Shown here: positions 59,227 to 64,000 of the stretch, one piece after another
Layout: every line of letters begins with the position of its first letter
How positions within the stretch are numbered: the first letter of the stretch is position 1
NCBI RefSeq assembly: GCF_005877905.1
Contig: NZ_SWDV01000005.1
Location: forward strand, 1-64,000
Direction: 5' to 3'
DNA from: Pseudomonas nicosulfuronedens
GTDB taxonomy: Bacteria; Pseudomonadota; Gammaproteobacteria; Pseudomonadales; Pseudomonadaceae
Length of the DNA stretch: 64,000 nucleotides
Made by a program: the position numbers and the translations under genes
The notes under the pieces: model-generated
The model's input: the letters and a program-made list of their open reading frames with translations, nothing else
Told to the model about the DNA's origin: nothing
Database searches by the model: none

Positions 59227-59227
<1 letters not shown>
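51299..59227 (-). CDS. Nonribosomal peptide synthetase, two modules plus epimerase (C-A-T-C-A-T-E)
   Basis: This 2642 aa synthetase reads as follows. C (about 50–540; LSAAQARLWFLWQ, HHIIADG at 227–233); A1 (about 545–1050; YTSGSTGKPKG, NLYGPTE); T1 with Ser1088 in LGGDS; C2 (about 1155–1600; YPLSPMQQGMLFH, HHILLDG); A2; T2 with LGGDSIL; and a C-terminal E domain (HHLGVDGVSW, EGHGRE). By my reading of the ten specificity positions A1 is D-I-L-Q-F-G-L-I-W-K, near the glycine code. A2 is D-G-E-A-C-G-G-V-T-K, whose Glu suggests a basic residue such as Lys or Arg. About 50 extra residues (109–164) in C1 come from a palindromic repeat. It begins at the stop of the upstream NRPS (TAATG). Confidence 0.93.
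58763..58881. repeat. Palindromic repeat inserted in frame within the NRPS gene
   Basis: Left arm TTGCGGCGGATGACGCTG, continuing to GCCCTAC, and right arm GTAGGGCGCATAACGCG, continuing to CCGCCGAGGCAA, are imperfect inverted copies 45 bp apart. Each arm is itself a small palindrome. The words match the intergenic repeat at 50248–50313. The surrounding insertion, about 58736–58903, has no stop in the NRPS frame and separates LRTVF from EVMQCILPPG, which in other C domains are only a few residues apart. Confidence 0.85.

Positions 59228-64000
<4,773 letters not shown>

Overview
The window looks like chromosomal DNA of a Pseudomonas close to the P. aeruginosa/citronellolis/nitroreducens group. 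GC content is high throughout, genes are tightly packed, and several blocks match P. aeruginosa gene order as I remember it: tlpQ – hypothetical – carS/carR – PepSY genes – patatin – DUF5329 – NnrS – ppyR – fhp – fhpR – queD, then an arylsulfatase (ats) block and a pyoverdine-like peptide synthetase locus. I see no tRNA, rRNA, CRISPR array, IS transposase or integrase.

Layout. 1–9.8 kb: chemoreceptor end, CarRS-like two-component operon with two PepSY proteins, a patatin, then a nitric-oxide response block (NnrS, PpyR, flavohemoglobin Fhp and its sigma54 activator FhpR with three GT-N7-AC operators) and queD. 9.8–20.2 kb: polB, mltA, an AraC-type regulator divergent from a translationally coupled transporter/transporter/D-aminoacylase-like operon, and an MFS gene preceded by a possible leader peptide. 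20.2–28.9 kb: a guanidine-I (ykkC) riboswitch followed by ten tightly spaced genes: a TauA-like binding protein, a membrane di-iron desaturase/hydroxylase, two SDR oxidoreductases, an EamA transporter, a creatininase, an isochorismatase-fold hydrolase, an unknown protein, and an ABC permease and ATPase. 28.9–35.3 kb: aspartate decarboxylase/antiporter (aspD–aspT), a stretch holding gene debris, a membrane protein and a tsdBA thiosulfate dehydrogenase pair. 35.8–44.4 kb: putA with four putative PutA operator boxes, an HxlR regulator divergent from a glutathione transferase, and small Pseudomonas proteins. 44.5–50.1 kb: sulfate-ester scavenging genes (atsA, atsC, atsB, divergent atsR). 50.1–64 kb: an alpha/beta hydrolase and two NRPS genes, the upstream one running off the window edge.

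How the parts work together. The strongest candidate for a poorly described system is the riboswitch-controlled operon at 20.4–28.8 kb. It has a guanidine aptamer and a complete ABC importer but none of the usual guanidine carboxylase genes. It carries instead a desaturase-type oxygenase, two SDRs and a creatininase, which suggests import and oxidative or hydrolytic breakdown of a substituted or cyclic guanidine compound. The second unusual feature is an imperfect palindromic repeat of the type found between Pseudomonas genes, sitting in frame inside the first condensation domain of an NRPS and adding about 50 residues. The visible NRPS modules read D-Xaa – Ser – Gly – D-(basic residue) by my reading of the specificity codes. 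That would fit a pyoverdine-like siderophore but does not prove one.
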